A stretch of 57,867 nucleotides of DNA from Nitrosomonadales bacterium (GCA_005240145.1 SBAS01000011.1:1-57867); one strand, 5' to 3'; shown: positions 25,220-34,306, counted from the first letter of the stretch. Notes: generated by a model from the sequence alone, not told the origin. Numbers and translations are program-made.

Positions 25220-26805
25220 TTGTCTTCCTCTTTGGATTTGCGGTCCGGCTGTGCCGGCTCCACGAATGGAAAGCGGGCCTTGCCCTTTACGCTCGTCGGC
25301 CCTGCAGTGCCGGCGCCGCGGACGAAGCGCCGGGATTCGTCGACGAACGGCTGGTAGGACCAGTTCGAATAGCGGCCGGACCTCTGCGCCACCTCGGCGA
25401 GGAACAGCCGGCGCTTCTGGCTGGCCAGGATGCGTGCGTGGACTTCTTCCGGATTCCAGCGATCGATTGCCCTGGCATGCAAGCGGCGTTCGACCTGGGC
25501 GGAGGCGGGACTGCCGGCGAGATCGTCGAGTTCGGACGGATCTGCGTCGAGGTCGAACAGCATCGGCGGCAGGCCGTGGGTGTACACGTATTTGTAAGCG
25601 CCTTCGCGCACCATGCGCGAGGGCGCGCAGACTCCCTCGGAACTGTATTCGGAGATCACGGCCCGGCCGCTGCCGTCCGCGGTACCCTCGATAAGCGGCA
25701 GCAGGCTCGCGCCGTCCAGCGGATCGATCGGCTCGAATCGGCCCGCGCCGCAGGCGAAGTCCATGAACGTCGGCAGCAGGTCGACCAGAGATACGTGCGC
25801 AGCGACCCGGCGTGGCGCGAACCGCGCCGGCATCGACACGATCAGCGGCACCCGCGACGACCACTCGTAGAAAGTCTGCTTGAACCACATGCCGCGCTCG
25901 CCGAGCATCTCGCCGTGGTCCACGGCAAACACGACGACGGTGTCGTCGGCGAGTCCTGTGTCCTGCAGTGTCTTCATGATGCGGCCGACCTTGTCATCGA
26001 TATAGCTGACCATCCCGTAGTAGGCGTGGCGAGCGTTGCGCACATGCGCGTCGGTGACCGTGTACAGATCCTGCGCATGCGCGGTGTACAGCCAGCGGCT
26101 GTGCGGGTCGAGCCGCTCCGGCGGGATCGGCGGAACCCGCGGCATGTCGATATCCTCGTGCCGGTAGCGATCCCAGTGCTCCTGTGAAGCGACGAACGGC
26201 GGATGAGGGTGGGTAAACGAGATCGTCAGGAAGAACGGCTGGTTCGCAGGCGCACGCGCGAGATCGTACAAGCGCTGCACGCCGTGATACTCGACCTCGT
26301 CGTCGTAATCGATCTGCAGGCTGCGCACGCAAGGGCCTGCTTCGACGATCGGGCGCATGCTGACGCCTGTGGGACGGTGCCCGGGTCCCTGCAGCCAGTC
26401 CGGCGTCCAGGAGAAATCCGCCGGGTAGATGTCGGTAGTCAGCCGATCCTCGAATCCATGCATCTGGTCCGGCCCGATAAAATGCATCTTGCCGCTCAGC
26501 ATGGTCCGATAGCCCGCGCGGCGCAGGTAGTGCGCCATCGTCGGAATAGCGGCCGGGAACTCGGACGCGTTGTCGAACGCGTCGATCGCGTGAGGCAGTC
26601 TCCCCGACAGCATCGAGAATCGGGACGGCGCGCAGATCGGAAAGTTGCAGTAGGCGCTGTCGAACACCACGCCAGACTCGGCGAGCCGCGAAAGATGCGG
26701 CGCCTTCACCAGCGGGTGTCCGTATGCAGGCAGCGCCGGCGCGGCGAGCTGGTCCGCCATTACCAAGAGGATGTTGGGCGGCTTGCCCATTGCGGTCTGG
26801 TTCAT
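25216..26805 (-). CDS. betC: choline-sulfatase
   Basis: A 529-residue type I sulfatase. Cys58 in CAPSR is the residue that becomes formylglycine. Metal ligands appear in NILLVMADQL (Asp18) and in VFAVDHGEMLGERGMW. The start KPPNILLVMADQLAAPALP with AYGHPLVKAPHLSRLAE, and the C-terminal extension with SYQPFVDESRRFVRG (the choline-sulfatase C-terminal region), match BetC, which splits choline-O-sulfate into choline and sulfate. No signal peptide is present, so it acts in the cytoplasm. The Bug gene 26 bases upstream may bind the imported substrate. betI, betB and betA are not nearby, so use as a sulfur or carbon source is as likely as osmoprotection. Confidence 0.92.
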   Translation of the reverse strand: MNQTAMGKPPNILLVMADQLAAPALPAYGHPLVKAPHLSRLAESGVVFDSAYCNFPICAPSRFSMLSGRLPHAIDAFDNASEFPAAIPTMAHYLRRAGYRTMLSGKMHFIGPDQMHGFEDRLTTDIYPADFSWTPDWLQGPGHRPTGVSMRPIVEAGPCVRSLQIDYDDEVEYHGVQRLYDLARAPANQPFFLTISFTHPHPPFVASQEHWDRYRHEDIDMPRVPPIPPERLDPHSRWLYTAHAQDLYTVTDAHVRNARHAYYGMVSYIDDKVGRIMKTLQDTGLADDTVVVFAVDHGEMLGERGMWFKQTFYEWSSRVPLIVSMPARFAPRRVAAHVSLVDLLPTFMDFACGAGRFEPIDPLDGASLLPLIEGTADGSGRAVISEYSSEGVCAPSRMVREGAYKYVYTHGLPPMLFDLDADPSELDDLAGSPASAQVERRLHARAIDRWNPEEVHARILASQKRRLFLAEVAQRSGRYSNWSYQPFVDESRRFVRGAGTAGPTSVKGKARFPFVEPAQPDRKSKEEDK

Positions 26806-26831
26806 TGCGATTCCGGCGGCGTCCTTGGCCC

Positions 26832-27809
26832 TCAGTCAGGTTGAATGTTGGCGGTCTTCACCACCTCGACCCACTTGGCGAGATCCTGCCTGAGGTAGGC
26901 CGCGAACTTGGCCGCGGGCGCGGCCGACGCCGCGCTCATGCCGTTTTGCGCAAGAGCCGCACGCACCGCCTCGGTCGCGAGCGCCTTATTGATCTCAGCG
27001 TGCAGGCGCTCCAGCACTGCGCGCGGCGTGCCCCGCGGGGCGAGATAGCCGATCCACTGATCGGCATCGAAGTTCGGCACGCCCGCTTCCACCATGGTGG
27101 GCACCTCGGGCGCCGCTGCGAAGCGCGCAGCGCTGGTCACCGCCAGCGCGCGCACCTTGCCCGCCTTGACCTGCGGCAACGCCACCGCTGCGTTCGCAAA
27201 GTGGAAATCGATCCGGCCGGCGATTTGGTCGGTCATCCCCGGGGGTGCGCCTTTGTACGGCACGTGCACGATGTCCAGCCCGAGCATCGACTTGAACAGT
27301 TCAGCCGAAAGGTGGGCCGGGGTGCCGGGGCCCGCCGACGCGTAGGTCATGGCGCCGGGTTTCGAGCGGGCGCGCGCGATCAGGCCCTGCACCGAACTGA
27401 CTCCCAACGATGGATGCACGACGAGGATCGATGGCGCGTAGGCCACGACCGCGATCGGCTCGAAGTCCCCGGGAACTTCGAACGGCAGTTTCTTCTTCAG
27501 CGCCGCGTTCATGGTCAGCGCGCTGGTGGTCAGCAACACGGTGTAGCCGTCCGGCGCCGCCTTGGCGACCTGATCGGCGCCGATCACGCCGCCGGCACCC
27601 GGCTTGTTCTCGATCAGGAAGGGCTGGCCGAGCGCGGACTGCAGCCGCTCGCCAAGCAGGCGGCCGGCGACGTCCACCAATCCGCCGGGAGGCCAGGGCA
27701 CGACCACGTGGACCGGCTTGGCTGGGTACTCCTGAGCAGGCGCCTGCGGCGTATAGGTTGCAGCGGCCGATGCCAGCGCGGCAAATGCGATTGCGGCAAT
27801 TCTATTCAT
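26832..27809 (-). CDS. Bug/TctC-family solute-binding protein
   Basis: A 325-residue periplasmic binding protein with a signal peptide (MNRIAAIAFAALASAAATYT), EYPAKPVHVVVPWPPGGLVD, VIENKPGAGG-type sequence (LIENKPGAGGVIGADQVAKA), APDGYTVLLTT and VHVPYKGAPPGMTDQIAGRI. The Bug ligand-binding loops are intact. An upstream GGAG ribosome site lies just after the stop of a sulfatase relic. The gene is followed closely by betC, so choline-O-sulfate or another sulfate ester is a possible ligand, although most characterised Bug proteins bind carboxylates. No TctAB partner is seen. Confidence 0.93.
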   Translation of the reverse strand: MNRIAAIAFAALASAAATYTPQAPAQEYPAKPVHVVVPWPPGGLVDVAGRLLGERLQSALGQPFLIENKPGAGGVIGADQVAKAAPDGYTVLLTTSALTMNAALKKKLPFEVPGDFEPIAVVAYAPSILVVHPSLGVSSVQGLIARARSKPGAMTYASAGPGTPAHLSAELFKSMLGLDIVHVPYKGAPPGMTDQIAGRIDFHFANAAVALPQVKAGKVRALAVTSAARFAAAPEVPTMVEAGVPNFDADQWIGYLAPRGTPRAVLERLHAEINKALATEAVRAALAQNGMSAASAAPAAKFAAYLRQDLAKWVEVVKTANIQPD

Positions 27810-27822
27810 GTCTCCGTCTCCT

Positions 27823-27870
27823 TTAGTCGGCGCGCTGCTGGTTCGTGATGATCAGGACGATGTTCGGCCG
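27823..27870 (-). pseudogene. sulfatase N-terminal relic
   Basis: Between the enolase-superfamily gene and the Bug gene, the minus strand encodes RPNIVLIITNQQRAD followed at once by TAA. This is the almost invariant opening strand of type I sulfatases (R/K-P-N-I-V-L-I-x-T-D-Q-x-R-A-D), with the metal-binding Asp changed to Asn. Nothing else of the sulfatase remains; the Bug ribosome site starts one base after the stop. It appears to be the stub of a second sulfatase gene lost by deletion. Confidence 0.6.
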
Positions 27871-27887
27871 GGGGTCGATGTTCGCTC

Positions 27888-29024
27888 TCAGTGTGATAGC
27901 GCGTAAGGGCGCAGCGCGTTCATGTCAGGCTGCAGACCGAGCCCGGGAGCGTCGCTCAGTGTCGCGCGGCCCGCATCGATGCGGGCGAGCGGCCCGCAGG
28001 TCAGCGCGCGCAGCGGGTTCGGGTTCGCGTCGATCTCCAGTATGCCGTCGCCGCCGACCGCCGCCAAGAGGTGAGCCGAGGCCAGCAAGCCGATACCGGC
28101 GCCGAGATAGTGAGGGCAATAGCGCAAGCCACGCGCGCGGATTTTCCTTGCGACGGCGAGGCAGCCGGTAAAACCGCCCCACTTGGCGATGTCAGGCTGT
28201 ACGACACTGAGCGCATGGGATTCGAGGGCCTGGTCGAAGGCGGCAAAGCCCGCCACGTTCTCGCCCGCCGCCAGGGGAATCGACGCGCGCTTGCCCAATT
28301 GCCGCCATTCCTGCCATGGACGGTCGGCCCGCAGGGGTTCCTCGAGCCAGGCCGGCTCGAATTCCTCCAGGGCTGCGGACATCTCTGTCGCCATGTCCAG
28401 ATCCCAGGCTTGGTTGGCGTCGACCATCAGCGGCAGGTTCCCGACGGCTGCGCGCAGCGCCTTGAGGTTGGCGCAGTCCCGTTCCGTTCCGAATCCGACC
28501 TTGAGCTTGAAAGCCCGATAGCCCTCCGCCAGTTTCTGCGCGGCGAGCTTCTCCGGCGCTGTCGGGTTGAGGCCGCTCGCGTAGACCGGTATTGCAGCGG
28601 ATCTGCCCCCGAGCAGGCGCCACAATGGCTGCTTGAGGCGCCGCGCATGGAGGTCCCACAGCGCGATGTCGATGCCGGCGACGCACTGCGCAATCGGTCC
28701 GGGTTCCGCGGCCTGCAGCGCCAGCACCTCGGTTTGCGCCGTGAGCGCGAGGAACGCGCTTTCTGGCGACGCGATCGACTTTCCTACGAGCAGGGGCGCG
28801 AACACCGAATCGATGAGGCGTGCCCGATGTTCGGCGCCGACCGTGGGAAAGTTGCACCAGATCTCGCCCCAGCCTTCGGTGCCGTCGGCGTCGGTGACGC
28901 GCACGAACACGGCCGGGCGGTCGCGCATCAGCCCGAACGAGGTCTGCACCGGCGTGTCGACCGGCGCACGGTAGACCAGGGCTTCGAGGCGGGCGAGGCG
29001 CAGGTTCAGGGGCGGGGTGCTCAA
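27888..29024 (-). CDS. enolase-superfamily enzyme (mandelate racemase/muconate lactonizing type)
   Basis: A 378-residue enolase-superfamily protein. The capping domain is N-terminal. In the barrel, the catalytic KxK is in AFKLKVGFG, metal ligands are Asp in MVDANQAWD, Glu in AWLEEPL and Glu in AAGENVAG, and a catalytic His lies in YCPHYLGAGIG. These proteins abstract a proton alpha to a carboxylate, as in racemases, sugar-acid dehydratases or cycloisomerases; the exact reaction is not determinable. The TTG at 29024 gives the expected N-terminus although no strong ribosome site precedes it. It stands at the head of the Bug-betC group. Confidence 0.87.
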   Translation of the reverse strand: MSTPPLNLRLARLEALVYRAPVDTPVQTSFGLMRDRPAVFVRVTDADGTEGWGEIWCNFPTVGAEHRARLIDSVFAPLLVGKSIASPESAFLALTAQTEVLALQAAEPGPIAQCVAGIDIALWDLHARRLKQPLWRLLGGRSAAIPVYASGLNPTAPEKLAAQKLAEGYRAFKLKVGFGTERDCANLKALRAAVGNLPLMVDANQAWDLDMATEMSAALEEFEPAWLEEPLRADRPWQEWRQLGKRASIPLAAGENVAGFAAFDQALESHALSVVQPDIAKWGGFTGCLAVARKIRARGLRYCPHYLGAGIGLLASAHLLAAVGGDGILEIDANPNPLRALTCGPLARIDAGRATLSDAPGLGLQPDMNALRPYALSH

Positions 29025-29176
29025 GGATGTCCGGTCAGTCTTGGGCGTGGGGCCGCCCCATGGTTTGCACCGATGATCGCATGATCGTCACCCTGACTGG
29101 TTTCGCTGTGCAGCGCGCCACGGCGACCCCGAAGGGCGTACGCTGCGGCGAATCCAAACCGGGAAGGGACGAGACC

Positions 29177-30079
29177 ATGGCAAGCCATGCAAGCGGCGAC
29201 GGCGGCATTCCCCCGCGGGATGCAACGCAACGCGGCCTGAAGCGCGTGATGACCCTCGGCGGCGCCTACGGCACGCGCAACTACACCATCAAGGATCTGC
29301 GCGACCAGAAGGGCCGGCGCGTGCTGGTTGAAACCCTGCCGTTCACGCCCGAGGAAGCGGCGGCGGCCGAGGAAGCCGGCATCGACACGATGAAAGTGCG
29401 CTTCGATCCGAAGAACCCGGCCTCCGCCGCGGCGATTCGCAAGGCGGCATCGAACACCTTCATGTCCTTTTCGGTGCCGCTGGTGGCGGCAGCGAGCGAA
29501 ACAGAGGCGGTGCGCATCGCCTACCAGGCGATGGAACTGGGCGCGGACGCGATCATGTGCCAGTGGTCGCCGCGCTTCATCGCCGCCGCGACGGAAGCCG
29601 GCGTGCCGGTGCAGGGCCACGCGGGGCTGGTGCCCAGAAAGAGCACCTGGACCGGCGGCCTGCGCGCGGTGGGCAAGACCCTCGACGAGGCGCTGTGGAT
29701 CTACGGGGAGATCAAACGCCTCGAGGCGGCCGGCGCCTGGGCGGTCGAGGTCGAGGTGATACCCGAAGCGCTGCTGCGGGAGATCTCGAAGCGCACCACG
29801 CTGCTCACCTCGTCCATCGGCGCGGGCGGCGGCGGCGACATCCAGTTCCTGTTCGCCGAGGATCTCCTCGGCAACAACGGACCGCCTTACCCGCGGCATT
29901 CGAAGCAGTACCGCAACCTGCACAGGCTGTGCGATGCGATGCAGGCCGAGCGCGTCGCGGGATTCAAGGATTTCATCGCAGACGTGAAGTCCGGGGGCTT
30001 CCCGGGACCGGAGCATGTCGTCAAGGCGCCGGACGGATTGCTCGACGCGTTCGTCAAGCAGGTCGGCGTTCAGCGGTAA
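29177..30079 (+). CDS. PanB-like (ketopantoate hydroxymethyltransferase superfamily) enzyme
   Basis: A 300-residue TIM-barrel protein. Its second half follows PanB closely: GVPVQGHAGLVPRKSTWTGG, then LRAVGKTLDEALW, AWAVEVEVIPEALLREIS, SSIGAGGGGDIQFLFAEDLL and DFIADVKSGGFPGPEHV. The first half lacks the usual PanB metal-site segment (GDSLGMV and DMPF) and instead has MKVRFDPKNP and TFMSFSVPLV, so true pantoate synthesis is doubtful. A carbon-carbon lyase or methyltransferase role in catabolism is more likely, given the dioxygenase and Bug gene that follow. Start ATG 29177 has a GAAGGGACGAG ribosome site. Confidence 0.75.
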   Translation: MASHASGDGGIPPRDATQRGLKRVMTLGGAYGTRNYTIKDLRDQKGRRVLVETLPFTPEEAAAAEEAGIDTMKVRFDPKNPASAAAIRKAASNTFMSFSVPLVAAASETEAVRIAYQAMELGADAIMCQWSPRFIAAATEAGVPVQGHAGLVPRKSTWTGGLRAVGKTLDEALWIYGEIKRLEAAGAWAVEVEVIPEALLREISKRTTLLTSSIGAGGGGDIQFLFAEDLLGNNGPPYPRHSKQYRNLHRLCDAMQAERVAGFKDFIADVKSGGFPGPEHVVKAPDGLLDAFVKQVGVQR

Positions 30080-30087
30080 ATATCGTT

Positions 30088-30115
30088 CCTGCCCGAGCGG
30101 TCGGTGCCGGGCAGG
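30088..30115. repeat. inverted repeat between PanB-like and TauD genes
   Basis: CCTGCCCG at 30088-30095 and CGGGCAGG at 30108-30115 form a perfect 8-base GC-rich stem with a 12-base loop, 8 bases after the PanB-like stop codon. No T-run follows, so it is not a classic intrinsic terminator. It may pause transcription, protect the 3' end, or be an operator for the downstream gene. Confidence 0.45.
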
Positions 30116-30194
30116 TGGGCGGTTTCGCGCCCCGGATTGCCAGCCGCTACAATTCGCCTCCCAAGCGTGTAGGGATTCCCGGAAGGGAGGAGCC

Positions 30195-31061
30195 ATGGAC
30201 CGATTCAAGGCGTTCGAGGTGAATCTGCTCTGCGGCGCCGGCGGCGCCGAGATCAGCGGTGTGGATGCCTCCCGGCCCCTGGGCGCGGAGGTGGTGGCGG
30301 AATTGCGCCGCGCGCTTGCCGAACACTGCGTGATCTTCCTGCGCGGGCAGGATCTCACCCCGGAGCAGCAGAAGACCTTCGCGCGCCACTTCGGACCTCT
30401 CGCGCAGACGCCATTCATCAAGTCGCTGGAGGGCCACCCCGAGATGATGCGCATCATCCGCGAGCCGCAGGAGGCGAAAAAGCTCAACTTCGGCGGGCGC
30501 TGGCATTCGGACATGACCTTTTCGCCGGAGCCGGTGCTGGGAACCTGCCTGTACGCGCGCGAGTCGCCGGCGGTCGGGGGCGACACGATCTGGACGAACC
30601 AGATGCTCGCGTTCGAGGCACTTTCTCCGGCGCTGCAGAAAACGCTCGAACGACTGCGGGTGATGCACAGCGCGAAGCGCTCCTATGGGCCGCAGGGCAC
30701 CTATGCCGACGACGACCTGAAGAGCATGCGCATCAAGGCGAGCGAGGCGGCGCTGAAGGAGCAGGCGCACCCCTGCATCCGCACCCACCCGGACACCGGT
30801 CGCAAGATCCTGTTCGTCAACTGGGTCTATGCCATCCGCTTCGAGGGCATGACCGAGGAGGAGTCGGCGCCGCTGCTCGATTTCCTCAACCGCCACAGCC
30901 AGCGGCCCGAATTCCAGATCCGTTTCCGCTGGCGCCAGGGCTCGCTCGCGCTCTGGGACAACCGCTCCACGCAGCACATCGCGGTCAACGACTATCCCGG
31001 CTACCGCCGCGTCATGGACCGGGTCACGATCGCCGGCGACAAGCCTTTCTTTGGAGGTTGA
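30195..31061 (+). CDS. TauD/TfdA-family Fe(II)/2-oxoglutarate dioxygenase
   Basis: A 288-residue non-haem iron dioxygenase. The iron triad is visible as His and Asp in WHSDMTFSPEP and the distal His in NRSTQHIAVNDYPG, and the 2-oxoglutarate-binding Arg is in YRRVMDRVTI. Typical spacing and the GAEISGVDASRPL start place it with TauD/TfdA-like enzymes that oxidise sulfonates, aryloxyacids or similar acids. A GGAAGGGAGGAG ribosome site precedes the ATG. The following frameshifted Bug gene and dipeptidase are in the same operon with 0-4 base junctions. Confidence 0.92.
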   Translation: MDRFKAFEVNLLCGAGGAEISGVDASRPLGAEVVAELRRALAEHCVIFLRGQDLTPEQQKTFARHFGPLAQTPFIKSLEGHPEMMRIIREPQEAKKLNFGGRWHSDMTFSPEPVLGTCLYARESPAVGGDTIWTNQMLAFEALSPALQKTLERLRVMHSAKRSYGPQGTYADDDLKSMRIKASEAALKEQAHPCIRTHPDTGRKILFVNWVYAIRFEGMTEEESAPLLDFLNRHSQRPEFQIRFRWRQGSLALWDNRSTQHIAVNDYPGYRRVMDRVTIAGDKPFFGG

Positions 31062-32011
31062 ATGAAATATCTTTTCCTTTGCCTCGCCATGTTTTCACTC
31101 CAGGTCGAGGCGCAAACCTGGCCGAACAAGCCTGTCCGCCTGATCGCTCCCTACCCGCCGGGCGGGCAGACCGACGTGGTGTCGCGCTGGCTGGGGGAAA
31201 AGCTCGCGCCGGTGCTCGGGCAGCCGGTGGTGGTCGACAACCGCGCGGGCGCGCAGGGCGCCGTGGGCCTTCAGGCGGCGAAGAATTCGGCGCCCGACGG
31301 CTACACCTTCGTCTATACCAACGTCTCCAACCTTTCGATCGCGCCCAACCTCGGAGTCGCGCTGCCGTACGAGGCGATGAAGGACTTCGCGCCGGTCACG
31401 CAGCTGGGCCTCACGGTGCTCTCGATGGTCGTTCCCGCCACGCTCGGGCCGAAGACGCTCAAGGAGTTTGTCGCCTGGGCGAAGGCCAACCCGACCGGCG
31501 CCAATTTCGCCTCCTTCGGCAACGGCTCGACCTCGCACGTCTACGGCGAGATGCTCAACGGTGCCGCGGGGATTGCCATGGTGCACGTGCCCTACAGCGG
31601 CGCCGGGCCGGCGATGCTGGGCATCCTGGCGGCCAGGTGCAAATGACGATCCAGGACCTGTCGGCGACGCGGCCGCATATCGATTCTGGCCGCGTCATCG
31701 CGCTCGCGGTGACGGGTCCGCGCCGCTGGCCGGCGCTGCCCGAGTTGCAGACTTTTGCCGAGCAGGGATATCCGCTCGACATCGCCGGCTGGAACGGCAT
31801 CCACGCGCCGGCGGGCACGCCGCGCCCGATCATCGATCGCATGAATGTGGAGATCAACAAGGTCATCCAGACGCCAGAAGGGCGCGAGCAGATGCTCAAG
31901 TTCGGGTTGCTCGCGACCGGCACCACGCCTGACGAGCTCGCCGACATCATCCGCCGCGATACGCCGAAGTGGGGCGAGGTGATCCGCAAAGGGAACATCA
32001 AGGCGCAATGA
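31062..32011 (+). pseudogene. Bug/TctC solute-binding protein, frameshifted
   Basis: The first frame encodes a signal peptide and a normal Bug N-terminus (TWPNKPVRLIAPYPPGGQTD, then AGAQGAVGLQAAKNSAPDGY) to LGILAARCK and a stop at 31646. The C-terminal half (VQMTIQDLSATRPHIDSGRV to GNIKAQ) continues in another frame to 32011. Family sequence at the break should read LAGQVQM; the DNA has GCGGCCAGG where GCGGGCCAG would restore it. One G has therefore been lost near 31629-31633. This is either a real null mutation or a sequencing error in a G/C run. The rest is intact, so the break is recent or artificial. Confidence 0.9.
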
Positions 32012-33027
32012 AGCGCAGGCAATTCATCACTGCGGCGGGCGCGCTGGGCTTGTTCCCGGGCCTTTCGTTCGGCCAGGGCAAGACGGCGAAGTACGCGGAC
32101 ATGCACGCGCACCTGATGCGCAGGCAGGGCATTTCGCGCGCGCAGCTGGCTCGGCACGGCATCGTGCTGGTGGCCGAAAAGGTCATCCCCGACGGCCCCC
32201 TGATCCGGCGGCTGGGAAACCGGCTCGGCGTCGAGCGCGATGCGCGTCCCGGCGAGATGCGGCGCAGCTTCGAGGTCCAGTTCGAGCGCCTGCGCGCCGC
32301 GATCGAGCAGCAGGCGCTGCCGTGCATCGATTCGCTGGCGGCGCTCGACAAAGCGCTGCAAGAAGGGATTCCCGCGGTCGTGCTGGCTTCCGAAGGAGCG
32401 GATTTCCTGGAAGGCGATCTCGGCTACCTGGAGCGCATGCGCGCGGTGGGACTGGTGCATCTGCAGCTGGTGCACTACCGGATTTCGGACGTGGGCGACA
32501 TCTCGACCGAGGAGCCCAGGCACGGCGGGCTGACCGCTTTCGGCAAGGACGTGGTGCGCGCCTGCAATCGGCTCGGCATCCTGGCCGATGTCGCGCACTG
32601 CACGAGCGCTGGCGTCGAGCAGGCCATCGAGCTCTCCATGAAGCCGATCGTCTATTCGCACGGGCACGTGCTCGCCAATGCGCCCGCTGCGGCACAGGGC
32701 GGCGTCGCGGCGCGGGCGATCCACCTGCCGCTTGCGAAACGCATGGCGGAGAAGGGCGGGGTAGTCGGCATCTGGCCGCTAGGCTCGCAGTATGCGACGC
32801 GCGAGGTCTATGCGGATGCTCTGCTGCGCACGGCCGATGCCGTGGGACCGATGCATGTCGGCATCGGCAGCGACCTCAACGGCCTGCCAAGCACTGTGCT
32901 GCCGACGCACGAAGAGTTCGCCGAAGTCGCCGAGCTCCTGGCGAAGCGCGGCTTGAGCGGAGCGCAGGTTGAAGGCATCATGGGCGGCAACTATATTCGG
33001 GTTCTTCGCGAGGCCATGAAGCCATGA
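32008..33027 (+). CDS. membrane (renal-type) dipeptidase, M19 family
   Basis: A 339-residue zinc peptidase of family M19. The metal site is seen as AKYADMHAHLM (HxH/D), Glu in VLASEGADFLEGD, His in LVHYRISDVGD and ADVAHCTS, and His in IVYSHGHVLANA. The C-terminal barrel has HVGIGSDLNGLP. The start MKRRQFITAAGALGLFPGLS has a twin-Arg-like export signal (RRQF). Its ATG overlaps the Bug stop. In such catabolic operons M19 proteins may hydrolyse an amide or peptide-like substrate rather than dipeptides. Confidence 0.87.
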   Translation: MKRRQFITAAGALGLFPGLSFGQGKTAKYADMHAHLMRRQGISRAQLARHGIVLVAEKVIPDGPLIRRLGNRLGVERDARPGEMRRSFEVQFERLRAAIEQQALPCIDSLAALDKALQEGIPAVVLASEGADFLEGDLGYLERMRAVGLVHLQLVHYRISDVGDISTEEPRHGGLTAFGKDVVRACNRLGILADVAHCTSAGVEQAIELSMKPIVYSHGHVLANAPAAAQGGVAARAIHLPLAKRMAEKGGVVGIWPLGSQYATREVYADALLRTADAVGPMHVGIGSDLNGLPSTVLPTHEEFAEVAELLAKRGLSGAQVEGIMGGNYIRVLREAMKP

Positions 33028-33602
33028 AGCGCTTGCTGATCTGGCTGCTGCTGTTCCCGCTCGCGGCGCTTGCCGCGCCGATGACGAACGAGGACGTGAT
33101 CAAGATGGTGCGCGGCGGCTTGAGCGACGCCACGGTGCTGCAGGCGATCGACAACGCGGAGCCGCGCTTCGACACCAGCCCCGATGGCCTCGTGAAACTG
33201 AAGCAGGAGGGCGTCAGCGACGCCGTCATTCAGCGGCTCCTCGGCAAGAAGCCCGTTCCGCCGGTTGCGTGCGTCGAATGCGGCACGGTCACCGGCATCC
33301 GCGAAATCAACAAGCCCGGCCAGGCGACCGGCGTGGGAGCGTTCGCGGGCGGCGTGCTGGGCGCAGTGCTCGGGCGCTCGGCCGGCGGGCGCGATCACCG
33401 CACCGCCGGTACGGTCGTCGGCGCCGCCGGCGGCGCGCTGGCCGGGCACATGATCGAAAAGAAGGCGCGCGAAGGCCATGTGTTCGAAATCGGCGTGCGC
33501 TTCGACGACGGCAGCACTCGCGTCTTCACGCAGGAAACGCACCCGTCTTGGGCGGCGGGTGCCCGCGTCAAGCTGGTGAATGGAGCCCTGACAGGGTTGT
33601 AA
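33024..33602 (+). CDS. glycine-zipper envelope protein
   Basis: A 192-residue protein with a signal peptide (MKRLLIWLLLFPLAALAAP), an N-terminal segment built like the SHOCT-type motif (MTNEDVIKMVRGGLSDATVL), a double-Cys turn (VACVECG) and a glycine-zipper 2TM stretch (GVGAFAGGVLGAVLGRSAGG, then VVGAAGGALAGHMIEKKA). The C-terminus is a small beta-rich part. Such proteins sit in the outer membrane or periplasm with structural roles. It overlaps the dipeptidase gene by 4 bases and converges on livF with its stop adjacent. Confidence 0.82.
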   Translation: MKRLLIWLLLFPLAALAAPMTNEDVIKMVRGGLSDATVLQAIDNAEPRFDTSPDGLVKLKQEGVSDAVIQRLLGKKPVPPVACVECGTVTGIREINKPGQATGVGAFAGGVLGAVLGRSAGGRDHRTAGTVVGAAGGALAGHMIEKKAREGHVFEIGVRFDDGSTRVFTQETHPSWAAGARVKLVNGALTGL

Positions 33603-34306
33603 CTACAGGCCCAGGTAGGCCTGGCGAACGCGGTCATCGTGCAGCAGGTCTTTGCCGGATCCGCTCATGACAATGCTGCCATTCTCCAGCACGTAGGCGT
33701 GGTTGGAGATCTTCAGCGACACCGCCACGTTCTGCTCGACCAGCAGCACCGTCAGGCCTTTGGCGTTCAGCGCGCGGATGGTGTGCAACACCTCCTGCAC
33801 GATCAGCGGGGCCAGTCCCAGCGACGGCTCGTCGAACATGATGAGTTCCGGGTTGCCCATCAGGCAGCGGCCGATGGCGAGCATCTGCTGTTCGCCGCCC
33901 GACAGCGTGCCGGCGGCCTGCGCGCGGCGCTCGGCGAGGATCGGGAACATGGCGTAGACCTCCTGCATCTTCTGCTTCGTGCCGGTGCGCGCGCGCGGCA
34001 GCATCGCGCCCATCTCGAGGTTCTCCTCGACCGAAAGCGTCGGGAAGACCTGGCGCCCCTCGGCGACCTGGCCGATGCCGAGATTGCAAATCTGGTGCGA
34101 TTCCTTTCCTTCAATTCGAAGGTTCTTGAATGAAATTCGTCCGGATCTAGGCTTCTCAATGCCTGCAATCGTTCGAATGAGCGAGGACTTTCCCGCCCCA
34201 TTGGCGCCGATGATCGCAACGATCGCGCCTTGCGGCACCTCGAGGCTGACCTGCGCCAGCGCCTGCGCGTCGCCATAGTAGAGGTCGAGATCGCGGATGG
34301 AAAGCA

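Noticed and set aside
30148-30153. TACAAT as a promoter for the TauD-type gene
   Set aside because: No -35 at a suitable distance and the gene has a normal ribosome site within a probable operon, so support is too weak.
29021-30586. 521-codon minus-strand ORF opposite the PanB-like gene
   Set aside because: Antisense to well-conserved motifs; no domain recognisable.
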